Assembly: GCA_001580565.1 (NCBI GenBank)
Contig: LRBF01000226.1
Span: forward strand, 18,578 to 82,577
Direction of reading: 5' to 3'
DNA: 64,000 bases
Source of the DNA: Caballeronia megalochromosomata
GTDB lineage: Bacteria > Pseudomonadota > Gammaproteobacteria > Burkholderiales > Burkholderiaceae
Part shown: piece after piece, positions 16,998-26,347 of the stretch
How positions within the stretch are numbered: the first letter of the stretch is position 1
How the letters are laid out: each line of letters opens with the position of its first letter
Translations under genes and position numbers: made by a program
Notes under the pieces: generated by a model
Seen by the model: only the letters and a program-made list of their open reading frames with translations
The model's database searches: none
What the model was told of the DNA's origin: nothing

Positions 16998-17444
16998 ATG
17001 CCACGTTTCGCCCGCCTCTTCGAAGCTGCCGCCGATACTCTCAACGCTTACTATCAGGCAGTCGCGGACAACAGCATCGACAGTGTGATGTCGTTGTGGA
17101 TCGACGAGGAGTTCGCCACCTGCGTGTGCGCGGACGGCACGCATCTGCACGGGCTGGACAGCATCCGCGCGGGTCTCGGCAAGCAATTCGAAACGCAGCC
17201 GGTAACCATCGAGCCGCTCGATATCCGCGTGTACGACAGCCTCGGCACGGTCGTGTATGCGATCGCCGAGGCGCATCAGCCGGCCGCGCCGTCGAGCACG
17301 CCGCGCATGATCTACACGACCTACGTGATGGTTCACGAGCGCGGCGAGTGGCGCATCGCGCATATTCACGCGAGCGAGATGCCGCTGGAGACGGCGGGCC
17401 AGTTCGCGGTCAAGATGCGTCACGGTCAGGGACCGCTGCACTGA
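16998..17444 (+). CDS. NTF2-like / SnoaL-type small protein
   Basis: A 148-residue protein with the NTF2-like cone fold pattern: an N-terminal helix (LFEAAADTLNAYYQAVADNS), then IDSVMSLWIDEEFATCVCADGTHLHGLDSIRAGL, and C-terminal strands with VMVHERGEWRIAHIHASEMP. This pattern is common to SnoaL and ketosteroid-isomerase-like proteins and to the domain fused to some kinases. No catalytic role can be assigned. The ATG at 16998 begins the fold; upstream in-frame starts encode Arg/Ala-rich noise. It lies between waaF and the yheT-like gene. Confidence 0.75.
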   Translation: MPRFARLFEAAADTLNAYYQAVADNSIDSVMSLWIDEEFATCVCADGTHLHGLDSIRAGLGKQFETQPVTIEPLDIRVYDSLGTVVYAIAEAHQPAAPSSTPRMIYTTYVMVHERGEWRIAHIHASEMPLETAGQFAVKMRHGQGPLH

Positions 17445-17480
17445 AGCAGATTTGAAGAAGACGTCTGTCGGGGAGGGGCC

Positions 17481-18563
17481 ATGAAGCGCGATCCGTTGAT
17501 GAAACACGATTCGTCGTTCGTGGACAAAGCGCCTGCAGTGGCACTGAAGGCACCCACGCTCGTGCCCGGACTGCCGGGCTCGGAATGGCTTTATAGCGCG
17601 CCGCGCTGGCTGCCGACCAGCCACGCGCAGACCATCGTCCCCGCCCTCTTCGGCCGCAAGCCCGCGGTGCGTTACCGGCGCGAGCGCTGGAACACGCCCG
17701 ATGGCGATTTCATCGATCTCGATTTCCTCGCGCACGATCCCGCCGATCCCAACGATCATCCCGCCGCGAACGCCCCGCTCTTCGTGCTCTTTCACGGCCT
17801 CGAAGGCAATTCCGACTCGCACTACGCCCGCACGATGATGGCCGCCGCCCGCGCGCGCGGCTGGCATGGCGTCGTGCCGCATTTTCGCAGTTGCAGCGGG
17901 CCGCTCAATCTATTGCCGCGCTTCTATCATCTCGCGGACAGCGCCGAAGTCGACTGGATTCTGCGCCGGCTCGCGCAATCGCATCCCGGGCCGATCGTCG
18001 CCGCGGGGGTATCGCTCGGCGGCAACGTGCTGCTGCACTGGCTGTGTCAGAGCGGCAGGGATGCGTCGATCGTCAGCGCGGCCGCGGCCATCTCCGCGCC
18101 GCTCGATGTCCACGCGGGCGGCCTCGCGATCTCGCAGGGCTTCGGCATGGTCTATACGCGCAGCTTCCTGAAGTCGCTGAAGAAGAAGGCGCTCGCGAAG
18201 CTCGGCCAGTATCCCGGTCTATACGATCGTGACGCCGTGCTCGCCGCGCGCACGCTGTACGAGTTCGACAACGTCGTCACCGCGCCCCTGCACGGCTTTC
18301 GCGACACCAATCACTATTGGTCGACGGCGACCATCCGCGCGCATCTGAAGCACATCGAAGTGCCTGCGCTGCTCCTGAACGCACGCAACGATCCGTTCCT
18401 GCCCGAGTTCGCGCTGCCGTCGCCTGCCGAAGTATCGCCGCGCGTCATGCTCGACCAGCCGAACCACGGCGGCCACGTCGGCTTCATGACGGGGCCGTTC
18501 CCCGGCCGGATCGACTGGCTCTCGCAGCGCGTGTTCGGTTATCTGGAGAACTTCGTTTCGTGA
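17481..18563 (+). CDS. YheT-family alpha/beta hydrolase
   Basis: A 360-residue predicted esterase. The YheT/ABHD1 features are PRWLPTSHAQTIVPAL near the N-terminus, FVLFHGLEGNSDSHYAR, FRSCSGPLNLLPRFYHLAD, the nucleophile elbow AGVSLGGNVLL, the acidic residue in NARNDPFLP and the catalytic histidine in PNHGGHVGF. The physiological substrate of the family is unknown. GGGAGGGG before the ATG at 17481 supports that start; an in-frame ATG six codons later is an alternative. The next gene follows 6 bases downstream, so the two are probably co-transcribed. Confidence 0.88.
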   Translation: MKRDPLMKHDSSFVDKAPAVALKAPTLVPGLPGSEWLYSAPRWLPTSHAQTIVPALFGRKPAVRYRRERWNTPDGDFIDLDFLAHDPADPNDHPAANAPLFVLFHGLEGNSDSHYARTMMAAARARGWHGVVPHFRSCSGPLNLLPRFYHLADSAEVDWILRRLAQSHPGPIVAAGVSLGGNVLLHWLCQSGRDASIVSAAAAISAPLDVHAGGLAISQGFGMVYTRSFLKSLKKKALAKLGQYPGLYDRDAVLAARTLYEFDNVVTAPLHGFRDTNHYWSTATIRAHLKHIEVPALLLNARNDPFLPEFALPSPAEVSPRVMLDQPNHGGHVGFMTGPFPGRIDWLSQRVFGYLENFVS

Positions 18564-18569
18564 ACGATC

Positions 18570-19154
18570 ATGGATGAAATCGTCAAGCAGGCGCTCGCCA
18601 AATGGCCCAACGTTCCGCATTGCACGGGCTGGCTGCTGCTCGACAGGCGCGGCCAGTGGCGCCTGCGCGACGACGCCGCGCAGGCCGCCGGCGAAATCGG
18701 CACGCCGATCCGGCATGAAGCGCTGCTCGGCTTCATCAACCGCAATTACGAAAGCGATGCCGACGGTCAGTGGTTCTTCCAGAACGGTCCGCAGCGCGTG
18801 TATGTGGAACTGGTCTACACGCCGTGGCTCGTCCGTCTTCACGCGACCGACGGCGCCTTGCACATGACCGATCAGACCGGCGCGGCGTTCGAGCCGGTAG
18901 AGGCGTACATCGACGACGAAGGCGGCATCCTCTTTGCCGATGACACGTCGCCCGCGCGCGTGGCCGCCCTGCACGACCACGATCTCGACCTGTTCGCGAA
19001 CCACGCGTCGCTCGACGATGCGGGCACGCGCGGCATCTTCCATTGGCGCGATGGCGTCGATCTGCCCGTGCAGCCGATCGCGCGCGCCGACGTCGCGGCG
19101 CGCTTCGGCTTCGTCGCGAGTCCGGCCAGCCGCGCCGCCGCGAAGCAGGACTGA
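18570..19154 (+). CDS. conserved betaproteobacterial protein of unknown function
   Basis: A 194-residue soluble protein starting MDEIVKQALAKWPNVPHCTG, with QWFFQNGPQRVYVELVYTPW in the middle and a C-terminal half rich in Asp and Ala. The WPNVP opening and the FQNGPQRVYVEL core are features I recall from a widespread family in Burkholderiales (tentatively DUF2946-type; the family number is not certain). No catalytic residues are evident. It starts 6 bases after the YheT-like gene and is convergent with the M48 protease gene, whose stop lies 2 bases away. Confidence 0.75.
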   Translation: MDEIVKQALAKWPNVPHCTGWLLLDRRGQWRLRDDAAQAAGEIGTPIRHEALLGFINRNYESDADGQWFFQNGPQRVYVELVYTPWLVRLHATDGALHMTDQTGAAFEPVEAYIDDEGGILFADDTSPARVAALHDHDLDLFANHASLDDAGTRGIFHWRDGVDLPVQPIARADVAARFGFVASPASRAAAKQD

Positions 19155-19155
19155 T

Positions 19156-21159
19156 CTAGCCGTTCTTCTCCAGCTCGCGCTCTTCCTTGTAGCGCGTCTC
19201 GAAATCGCGCAGACGCGCGGAAATCGCCGAGAGATCGTAGAAGCTCGCGGTCTTCACATCGCGCGCTTCCTTCAGTTGCCGGATCGCGGATAGCCACGCG
19301 CCGTCGAGCGCGAACTTTTCCGCCATCGCCTGATGCTGCTGGAGCGGATCGTTGAGACCCGCGCTCGCCTGCGCGAGATAAAACCACCAGTCGGGCCGGG
19401 TCGGCTCGGCGCGCGTTTCGCGGCGTGCGAGCGTCTGCGCTTCGGCAAAGCGGCGCGCGGAGAGCAGCGCCTGAAGATGTGCATCGACGGCAGCGTGGGA
19501 TTGCGGCCAGCGTTTCTGCGCGATGTCCGCGAGCCGGATCGCGTCGTCGTTGCGGCCCGCGCGGCGCGCGATGTCGGCGGCGAGCACGTCGAGGCTCGGC
19601 GTGCTGCGCAGCGGCTGCGGCGCGGGCTGCGGCTTCGGCGCGGGAGCCGTCCGGCCTTCGACGTGAACCGGAGCAAGCGCGATGTCGCTGCTCGCGCGAG
19701 GCGGCTGCGCCGGTGTCGGATCGGACTGCGGCGCGTGGCCGAGATTCAGCGTCGCGCGTGCCTGATTGAGCGGCGTCGCGGTCATCGAAGAGTCCGCGTT
19801 GCGCAGCGACGGCTCGCCACCCTTGCGCGAACTCACGGGCGGCGCGCTCGCGGCCGTTTCCTGCGGCGCGCGCGCGCGATCCTCCTGCTGCACCTGCGCC
19901 GATGCCGCCGCCGCGCTCGCCTCCTCGCCCTCGAACAGCTTGCGCGCTTTGGCGAGTGCGTCGCTGGCGGCGTCGTAATTGCCCATCAACGACTGCGCGA
20001 GCGCGATCCCATACCAGTTCGACGCCGGATTGAGCGCCGTCTGATCCTCGATCTCCGATTTGAGCCGGCTCGCGACCTCGCGATAATCGCTCGCGTAGTT
20101 CACCTGGAGCACGCGCGCGCGGGCGCGCACAAACGCATATTCGGCCGATTGACGCGGCTGCCGGTACGGCACGCGGCGCGCGCGGCCTTCCATGTCGGCG
20201 ATGCGATCGGTCGTGAGCGGATGCGTGCGCACGTAGGGCGGCACGCCGTTATCGGCCATCGACGCGCGGTCGAGGCGCTCGAAGAATGCGGCCATCGCGT
20301 ACGGATCGTAGCCGGCTGCGGCGAGCATCTGAAAGCCGACGCGATCGGCCTCGTGCTCGGCCGCGCGCGAGAAGCGCAACTGATTGTCGACGGCGAACGC
20401 CTGGCCGCCCATCGCGATGCCCATGCCCAGATCGCCGCTATGCGCCAGCAGCCCCGCGAGCATGCCGGCGAGCATCGCGGCGAGCGCCGCGTACGTGCTC
20501 TTTTCCTGCTTGCCGAGCATTCGCGCAATGTGGCGCTGAAGCACGTGCCCCATTTCATGGCCGATAACCGACGCCAGCTCCGACTCGGTCTGGGTCGCGG
20601 CGATCAAACCCGTGTTCACGCCGATGAAGCCGCCCGGCATCGAGAACGCGTTGATCTGCGAATCGCGCACCGTGAAAAGCTCGAAGTCGGGCCGATAGCC
20701 GCCGAGATACTGCGTCGCCGCCGCGGCGGAGAGCTTCGACGAGATCGAATCGAGGTAATCGCGCAGTAGCCAGTCGTCGAGATAGTCGGGGTCGGCGCGC
20801 ACTTCGCGCATCATCCGCTCGCCGACCTTGCGCTCGGCCTGCGGCGTGAGCGAGCCGCCGGAGCCGTCGCCGAGATCGGGAAGCTGCACCGACGATAGCG
20901 GCGCGCGCAGGCCCGACATCGTGCCGGGACGGTTCGCGAAACGGCTTTCGGCGCCGCCGTAGACGCCGAATACGCCTTCCGCGACGTTGGCCGGCACGTC
21001 GCCGGCGGCGTTCTCCTGCGACGAACGCAGTTGCGAGGCCGCGAGCGTGCCGGTCGAACTCGCGGAAGGCGAGCTCGATTGCGCCAGCGCCGCGGGCGGC
21101 ATGGCGAGAGCAACGCACAGCAGGGCGATGAGCACGCGGCTCGGACGTGTCGGATGCAT
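19156..21159 (-). CDS. periplasmic M48 metalloprotease with TPR-like C-terminus (BepA-like)
   Basis: A 667-residue exported protease that by family role surveys outer-membrane protein and LPS assembly. It has a signal peptide (RVLIALLCVALAMPPAALAQ), the zinc motif HEMGH at about residues 200-204, the third ligand in EHEAD at about 268, and a C-terminal helical repeat region with TPR-like units (YGIALAQSLMGNYDAASDALAKARKLFEG). The TPR region is interrupted by a Pro/Ala/Gln-rich stretch at about residues 425-530. At 667 residues it is longer than E. coli BepA (under 500), mostly because of that linker. It is divergent from moaC. Confidence 0.9.
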   Translation of the reverse strand: MHPTRPSRVLIALLCVALAMPPAALAQSSSPSASSTGTLAASQLRSSQENAAGDVPANVAEGVFGVYGGAESRFANRPGTMSGLRAPLSSVQLPDLGDGSGGSLTPQAERKVGERMMREVRADPDYLDDWLLRDYLDSISSKLSAAAATQYLGGYRPDFELFTVRDSQINAFSMPGGFIGVNTGLIAATQTESELASVIGHEMGHVLQRHIARMLGKQEKSTYAALAAMLAGMLAGLLAHSGDLGMGIAMGGQAFAVDNQLRFSRAAEHEADRVGFQMLAAAGYDPYAMAAFFERLDRASMADNGVPPYVRTHPLTTDRIADMEGRARRVPYRQPRQSAEYAFVRARARVLQVNYASDYREVASRLKSEIEDQTALNPASNWYGIALAQSLMGNYDAASDALAKARKLFEGEEASAAAASAQVQQEDRARAPQETAASAPPVSSRKGGEPSLRNADSSMTATPLNQARATLNLGHAPQSDPTPAQPPRASSDIALAPVHVEGRTAPAPKPQPAPQPLRSTPSLDVLAADIARRAGRNDDAIRLADIAQKRWPQSHAAVDAHLQALLSARRFAEAQTLARRETRAEPTRPDWWFYLAQASAGLNDPLQQHQAMAEKFALDGAWLSAIRQLKEARDVKTASFYDLSAISARLRDFETRYKEERELEKNG

Positions 21160-21336
21160 GGCGCGAAACGGGCGAGGCGCCGATGGTCGGCTCGAAAACT
21201 GAAAACGAGCTTATCGTATCAAGTGTTGCGCGTGGGGCGTCTCACGTCGGCCGTGTGTCGCGCCGAAGGGCGACGTTTGGCGAAAAACCGCGCGAAATCA
21301 CGCTGGTATGATAGGCGCCCATTCGAAGGAGACGCT

Positions 21337-21834
21337 ATGTCCGGACTCACCCATTTCGATGCCGCCGGCGAGGCGCATATGGTCGATGTCGGCGCGAAGA
21401 ACGAAACGCGACGGGTCGCCGTGGCACGCGGCTCGATCGCGATGCTCGACAGCACGCTCGCGCTGATCCGCGAAGGCCGCGCGAAAAAAGGCGACGTGCT
21501 CGGGGTCGCGCGCATCGCGGCGATTCAGGGCGCGAAACGCACCGCCGATCTGATTCCGCTGTGTCATCCGCTGGCGCTCACGCGTGTCGCGGTGGAGTTC
21601 ACGATCGATGAAACGCTGCCCGGCGTGCATTGTGAAGTGCGCGTGGAGACCGTCGGGCGCACGGGCGTGGAGATGGAAGCGCTGACCGCCGTGCAGGTCG
21701 GGTTGCTCACCGTCTATGACATGTGCAAGGCGGTGGATCGCGGGATGACCATCACGAATGTGCGCGTGATGGAGAAGCACGGCGGGAAATCTGGAGACTG
21801 GGTGGCGGACGATCACGCATCGCCGGCACCCTGA
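21337..21834 (+). CDS. moaC: cyclic pyranopterin monophosphate synthase
   Basis: This enzyme acts after MoaA to form cPMP, the first stable molybdenum-cofactor intermediate. The 165-residue protein has the family start LTHFDAAGEAHMVDVGAKNE, KGDVLGVARIAAIQGAKRT, LIPLCHPLALT and GVEMEALTAV, and ends MEKHGGKSGDW. GAAGGAGACG before the ATG at 21337 supports that start over a long upstream extension. No other moa gene is adjacent. Confidence 0.96.
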   Translation: MSGLTHFDAAGEAHMVDVGAKNETRRVAVARGSIAMLDSTLALIREGRAKKGDVLGVARIAAIQGAKRTADLIPLCHPLALTRVAVEFTIDETLPGVHCEVRVETVGRTGVEMEALTAVQVGLLTVYDMCKAVDRGMTITNVRVMEKHGGKSGDWVADDHASPAP

Positions 21835-21840
21835 TCTCCC

Positions 21841-23646
21841 TCACTCCTCGTCATCGTCCGCCGACGACTCCTGACTCTGCGCCGGCACCCCATACAGCTT
21901 CACCAGATCCGCCCTGAAAGGCGCCAGCGGCTTGCCCGCCTCCTCGATCAGATCGTAGACGGCGGCGAGCTGCTTCGGCCAGTCGTGTAGCTGCGTCGCG
22001 AAAATCTTGAGTCGCACCATCGTGTCGAGCGCGTCGGCGCGTTGTCCGGCGAGCGCCTGCAGCACCGCATAGCGGCGCAATACGGTTTCGCCCGGCAACA
22101 GCGCGATCGCCTTCCGATGCGCCGCGAGCTTCTCCTCGACGTTCTGCGCGTTGATCGGCAACAGCGTCGCCGCGCCGTATTCGCCCCACGCCGTGAACAG
22201 GAATGACGGCGCGTCGCGATACTGCTCCGCCGGCCGCGAGCCGTAATAGAGCACTTCGGCGCGGTTGTAGTCGCGCAAAGTGGGATAGAGCGCTGCGAGC
22301 CCGCCGAGCACGAGCACGACATACACGCCATACGACAGGGGCCGCGCGACAAGCCGCAGCGGCCGCGTCTCCAGCAGGCCGATGACGAGCATCGCCGGCA
22401 TCAGAAAGAACATGTACTGCTGCGGATACTCGACAAGCGCGTGCATCATCAGCACACCGAGCAGCGACAGCGCGAAAATGCGCGCCGGCGTCTGCGGCGC
22501 GCGCAGCACGCGAATCAGCCAGAACACGACGCCCGCGACAAGAATCGCCATGCCGAGCGCGCCCGTTTTGGCGAGCAGGTCGATGAAGATGTCGTGCGCA
22601 TTGTTCGCAATCTCGACGCCGCCGAGATCGCGGACGAGATCGAACTGATAGCGCGGAAACTCGCCCCAGCCCACGCCCAGGAGCGGATGCGTCTTGAACA
22701 TCGTCCAGCCGTATTTCCACAGCGCGAGACGCGGCGCGATCTGGCTGGCTTCCTGCATGCGCTCCGCCGCCGATTGCGCCAGGCCGAAGTCGTAGCGCAC
22801 GTTCGCCCAGCGCACCGCGGCGTTCACGGCGAAGAACACGACGGCGAGCAGGACGGGAACGATCCACGCACGCACATCGCGGCGACCCGGCCCGTCGAAG
22901 CCTTCCGATGCGACCGGCCGCCCGAGCACGAAGGCCATCCAGAAACCGGCGACGACGATTACCGCCGTTTGCAGCCACGGCCCGCGCGACACCGTGAGCG
23001 CGAGACCGAGCGAATACACCGCCGACAGAATCAGCCACAGGACGATCGGCAGACGCCGCGTCTGCACGAAATACAGCGCGCCCGCGAGCGCGAACGCGAT
23101 CACGGTCGCGAGGTGATTCGCCTGCGCCATGTTTCCGAAGGGACGCCTTTCGACCATCACGTTGTACGCGACCACGAACGGCGTGAACTTCACTTCGAGA
23201 TGCAGCAACTGCACGATCTGGCAGAACACCGCGAACAGTCCGCCGACCATCAGCGCCGCCGCGGCGATTCTCAGCGTCTTCTCCGCCAGCCCCGCCCGCA
23301 CGAATCCGAAGCCCGTATGCACCGCGACGAACGACGCGAGCAGATACGCGCCGCCGAGCCAGTTCATCGACGGCTGAGCGACCGGCAACAGCACAGTCTG
23401 CGCGACGAGCAGCACACCGAACGCGAGCGGCATCAGCGCGACGACCGGCGATGCGAACGGCACCTTGGGTTCGGACACGCGCACGAGCAGCGCGACCGTC
23501 GCGCCGAGCGCCAGATAAAGCGCGAGCGCGCTGTATTCGGCGTAGAAAGTCGGAATCGGATACGTATGGTTGACGACCGTGAAAGGGATCGTCAACGCAA
23601 GACACAGGACGGCGAAGCAAAGAAAGCGGGCGAATTGGGAAGGCAT
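21841..23646 (-). CDS. pglL: PglL-type O-oligosaccharyltransferase
   Basis: A 601-residue inner-membrane protein with about a dozen hydrophobic segments. The Wzy_C core of O-antigen ligase/PglL enzymes is visible in GVGWGEFPRYQFDLV and NNAHDIFIDLLAKTGALG, which includes the functional histidine. A C-terminal periplasmic segment (VEEKLAAHRKAIALLPGETVLRRY) follows. It lies just downstream of the pilin gene on the same strand, as for pilin glycosyltransferases, so it probably transfers lipid-linked oligosaccharide to Ser/Thr of pilin or other exported proteins. Substrate range is inferred from context and family. Confidence 0.88.
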   Translation of the reverse strand: MPSQFARFLCFAVLCLALTIPFTVVNHTYPIPTFYAEYSALALYLALGATVALLVRVSEPKVPFASPVVALMPLAFGVLLVAQTVLLPVAQPSMNWLGGAYLLASFVAVHTGFGFVRAGLAEKTLRIAAAALMVGGLFAVFCQIVQLLHLEVKFTPFVVAYNVMVERRPFGNMAQANHLATVIAFALAGALYFVQTRRLPIVLWLILSAVYSLGLALTVSRGPWLQTAVIVVAGFWMAFVLGRPVASEGFDGPGRRDVRAWIVPVLLAVVFFAVNAAVRWANVRYDFGLAQSAAERMQEASQIAPRLALWKYGWTMFKTHPLLGVGWGEFPRYQFDLVRDLGGVEIANNAHDIFIDLLAKTGALGMAILVAGVVFWLIRVLRAPQTPARIFALSLLGVLMMHALVEYPQQYMFFLMPAMLVIGLLETRPLRLVARPLSYGVYVVLVLGGLAALYPTLRDYNRAEVLYYGSRPAEQYRDAPSFLFTAWGEYGAATLLPINAQNVEEKLAAHRKAIALLPGETVLRRYAVLQALAGQRADALDTMVRLKIFATQLHDWPKQLAAVYDLIEEAGKPLAPFRADLVKLYGVPAQSQESSADDDEE

Positions 23647-23826
23647 GAGGGACTGGGAACGTCGGCGACCGGCGCACTATACAAAACTTTGCCTCCGCTG
23701 TCCGTCGAATGGCCGGAATTGCTACGAAATCGCTGCCTTTCGCGCAAAAACGACGCTGCCAGGACGCGGCGGCGCCGTAAATCCTGCCGCCGCGCGCGCC
23801 TCACGCATTCCGCTCTTTCGCACCGC

Positions 23827-24417
23827 TTACGCGCGGCACTCCGGTGGTGCGAGGTTCGCCCGGAGCGTCGGCGCCTGCGCGGGCAACGGACCTGCGCCCG
23901 GCGCGGGCAGCGACGAATCCGTCTTCGCGGCCGCGAAGCATTCCCATGTCACCGATCCCGCCTGCACCGCGCCGCGGCTGAGCGCGACGCGCGCGGTCGG
24001 GGTATCGGCGTTATCGGGCGTGGATGGCACGAGCACGAGCGTGTTCGATCCCGCGGGCGCGACGCGCGTCGTGTAGGCGATCGTGATCTGCCCGTTATCG
24101 CTGTCGACGTGAATGGACTCGACGTTGCGCGTGCCCGGCGGCGACGCGAAGCCGCCCGCGAGATCCGCGCCGCTGGCCGCGTTCTCCGCCACCGCGAGCC
24201 GCGCCGATGCCGCGAGCGTCATGCCCTCGCCCACGCGACTGCGCGCCAGATAATCCTGATACGCGGGTATCGCATACGCCGCGACCACGCCGACAATCGC
24301 GAGCACGATCATCAGTTCGATCAGCGTGAAGCCGCGTGTCAGCGCCTCTTTCGTGCGCCCGAACCACCCTGCGCGCCGTTCGCGCGGCGCGTCCAAAACA
24401 AAAGCCATCGTCGTCAT
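23827..24417 (-). CDS. pilA: type IV major pilin with long leader
   Basis: A 196-residue prepilin. The cleavage and methylation site RG^FTLIELMIVLAIVGVVAAYA is clear, with Glu at +5 and the N-terminal hydrophobic helix. The leader before the glycine is about 29 residues, long for a type IVa pilin. Two cysteines near the end (TWECFAAAK and PPECRA) probably form the D-region loop, which is rich in Ser, Pro and Ala and is a plausible glycan site. CTGGAG just upstream supports the start at 24417. It lies next to pglL, with none of the pil assembly genes nearby. Confidence 0.92.
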   Translation of the reverse strand: MTTMAFVLDAPRERRAGWFGRTKEALTRGFTLIELMIVLAIVGVVAAYAIPAYQDYLARSRVGEGMTLAASARLAVAENAASGADLAGGFASPPGTRNVESIHVDSDNGQITIAYTTRVAPAGSNTLVLVPSTPDNADTPTARVALSRGAVQAGSVTWECFAAAKTDSSLPAPGAGPLPAQAPTLRANLAPPECRA

Positions 24418-24544
24418 TGCTGCTCCAGGAAGACAAAAAAAGCGCCCTGCCGCGCGATGCGGTCAGGACGCTTCGATCGTATTCAGAGAGCCCAACGAGC
24501 GGCAGTCGGCCGAACGGCCTAGGCAATTTCGCGGATGCGCGCGC

Positions 24545-25255
24545 TCAGCCCGCCGCGCGATTCGCTTCGGCGAGCGCACGGCGCTTGAACAGCCAGCCCA
24601 CCGCGACGACGAACAATGCGCCGGCGAGGCGCGCCGCATAGCCGACGACCTCGGTATTGAGCGCGGGCCATCGGTCGATGAACGGATCGTCGATGATGAG
24701 GCCGCCCGCGATCCATCCGAGCAGCCCCGCGCCGAACACCACGACGACAGGAAAGCGGTCGAGCAGTTTCAGCACCAGCGTGCTGCCCCACACAATGAGC
24801 GGAATGCTCACGATCAGGCCGAAGATCACCAGCGCGAGCCGATGACGCGGATCGGCGGCTTCGGCCGCGCCGGCGATCGCAATCACGTTGTCGAGGCTCA
24901 TCACGGCATCCGCAATGATGATCGTCTTCACCGCCGCCCACAGACGGTCCGATGCGTTGACCTGATGCTCGTCGTGATCCGGCTGCATCAGCTTCACGCC
25001 GATCCACACGAGCAGCATGCCGCCCAGAAACTTGAGGAACGGAATGTCGAGCAACATCACCGCGAACGCAATCAGCACGACGCGCAGAACGATCGCGCCG
25101 AGCGTGCCGAGCACGATGCCGCGCGTGCGCTGCTGGTCGGGAAGGTTGCGGCACGCGAGCGCGATCACGACGGCATTGTCGCCGCCGAGCAGGATGTCGA
25201 TCACGATGATCTGGACGACCGCGCCCCAGTGAAGCGTCGAAAAGAATTCAAACAT
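24545..25255 (-). CDS. TerC-family membrane protein
   Basis: A 236-residue polytopic membrane protein with the two repeated acidic motifs of the TerC/YjbE group: DILLGGDNAVVIALACRNLP near residue 20 and ADAVMSLDNVIAIAGAAEAA near 117. These residues are thought to handle metal ions; relatives act in manganese export and in metalation of exported enzymes, or in tellurite resistance. The ATG at 25255 starts directly at the first amphipathic segment. It follows the sucCD terminator, so it probably has its own promoter. Confidence 0.9.
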   Translation of the reverse strand: MFEFFSTLHWGAVVQIIVIDILLGGDNAVVIALACRNLPDQQRTRGIVLGTLGAIVLRVVLIAFAVMLLDIPFLKFLGGMLLVWIGVKLMQPDHDEHQVNASDRLWAAVKTIIIADAVMSLDNVIAIAGAAEAADPRHRLALVIFGLIVSIPLIVWGSTLVLKLLDRFPVVVVFGAGLLGWIAGGLIIDDPFIDRWPALNTEVVGYAARLAGALFVVAVGWLFKRRALAEANRAAG

Positions 25256-25266
25256 GAGGCAGAAAT

Positions 25267-25300
25267 AAAAAAGCGAGGAAGCAATGCTCCCTCGCTTTTT
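25267..25300 (-). terminator. intrinsic terminator after sucCD
   Basis: AAGCGAGG (25271-25278) pairs with CCTCGCTT (25289-25297), with an inner AGC/GCT pairing. A runs on the left and T runs on the right make it symmetrical. Read on the minus strand it ends the sucC-sucD transcript before terC. Confidence 0.8.
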
Positions 25301-25365
25301 GTTGGCTTATATACGAAAGGAATCAGTAAGAGTACCAAACCCTCGCGTAGTCTGCCCGCTCGATA

Positions 25366-26247
25366 TCAGATAACCGACTTCAGCAGACGGCCCATCTCCG
25401 ACGGATTCTTCGTGACCTTGATGCCGCACGCGTCCATAATTTCCAGCTTGGCGTCCGCCGTGTCCGCGCCGCCCGAGATCAGCGCGCCTGCGTGGCCCAT
25501 GCGCTTGCCCGGAGGCGCCGTCACGCCCGCGATGAAGCCGACGACCGGCTTCTTCATGTTGTCCTTGATCCAGTAAGCAGCATTCGCTTCGTCCGGACCG
25601 CCGATCTCGCCGATCATGATGACGGCGTCCGTGTCCGGATCGTCGTTGAACATCTTCATCACGTCGATGTGCTTGAGACCGTTGATCGGATCGCCGCCGA
25701 TACCCACCGCCGACGACTGGCCGAGGCCCAGCGCCGTGAGCTGGCCGACCGCTTCATACGTCAGCGTGCCCGAGCGCGACACCACGCCGATGCGGCCCTT
25801 CCGGTGGATGTGACCCGGCATGATGCCGATCTTCAGCTCGTCCGGCGTGATCGTGCCGGGGCAGTTCGGTCCGAGCAGCAGCGTCTTGCGGTTTTCGCGG
25901 CGCATGCGGTCCTTGATTTCGAGCATGTCGCGAACCGGAATGCCTTCCGTGATGCAGATCGCGAGATCGAGATCGGCCTCGACGGCTTCCCAGATCGCGG
26001 CAGCGGCGCCCGCGGGCGGCACGTAGATCACCGAAACGGTCGCGCCGGTTTCGGCCTTCGCTTCCTTGACGGACGCGTAGATGGGAATGCCTTCGAAGTC
26101 CTCGCCCGCGCGCTTCGGGTTCACACCCGCGACGTACGCTTCACGGCCGTTCGCGTATTCGCGGCAGGCGCGCGTGTGGAACTGGCCGGTCTTGCCGGTG
26201 ATGCCCTGCGTGATGACCTTCGTGTCTTTGTTGATCAGAATCGACAT
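25366..26247 (-). CDS. sucD: succinate-CoA ligase, alpha subunit
   Basis: The CoA-binding and phosphohistidine subunit of succinyl-CoA synthetase, a TCA-cycle enzyme that makes ATP or GTP. The 293-residue protein begins MSILINKDTKVITQGITGKTG and has the CoA-binding segment TGKTGQFHTRACREYANG, GPNCPGTITPDELKIG, and the active-site histidine region PGKRMGHAGALISGG (about residue 246). It is downstream of sucC on the same strand, and the terminator at 25267-25300 follows it. Confidence 0.97.
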   Translation of the reverse strand: MSILINKDTKVITQGITGKTGQFHTRACREYANGREAYVAGVNPKRAGEDFEGIPIYASVKEAKAETGATVSVIYVPPAGAAAAIWEAVEADLDLAICITEGIPVRDMLEIKDRMRRENRKTLLLGPNCPGTITPDELKIGIMPGHIHRKGRIGVVSRSGTLTYEAVGQLTALGLGQSSAVGIGGDPINGLKHIDVMKMFNDDPDTDAVIMIGEIGGPDEANAAYWIKDNMKKPVVGFIAGVTAPPGKRMGHAGALISGGADTADAKLEIMDACGIKVTKNPSEMGRLLKSVI

Positions 26248-26347
26248 GTAGTGACCTCTGTTCGTTTGGCGTCGCTCAGGCTCGCGCCCGGCGCCGCCAT
26301 TCGTATCTGGTGGAACGCTCTCTTAGGCTCGGTAAGCTAAAACGCGC

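Noticed and set aside
22441..24522. A 693-codon open frame on the plus strand across pglL and pilA
   Set aside because: It is the antisense of two well-supported genes and reads as low-complexity Arg/His/Glu sequence.
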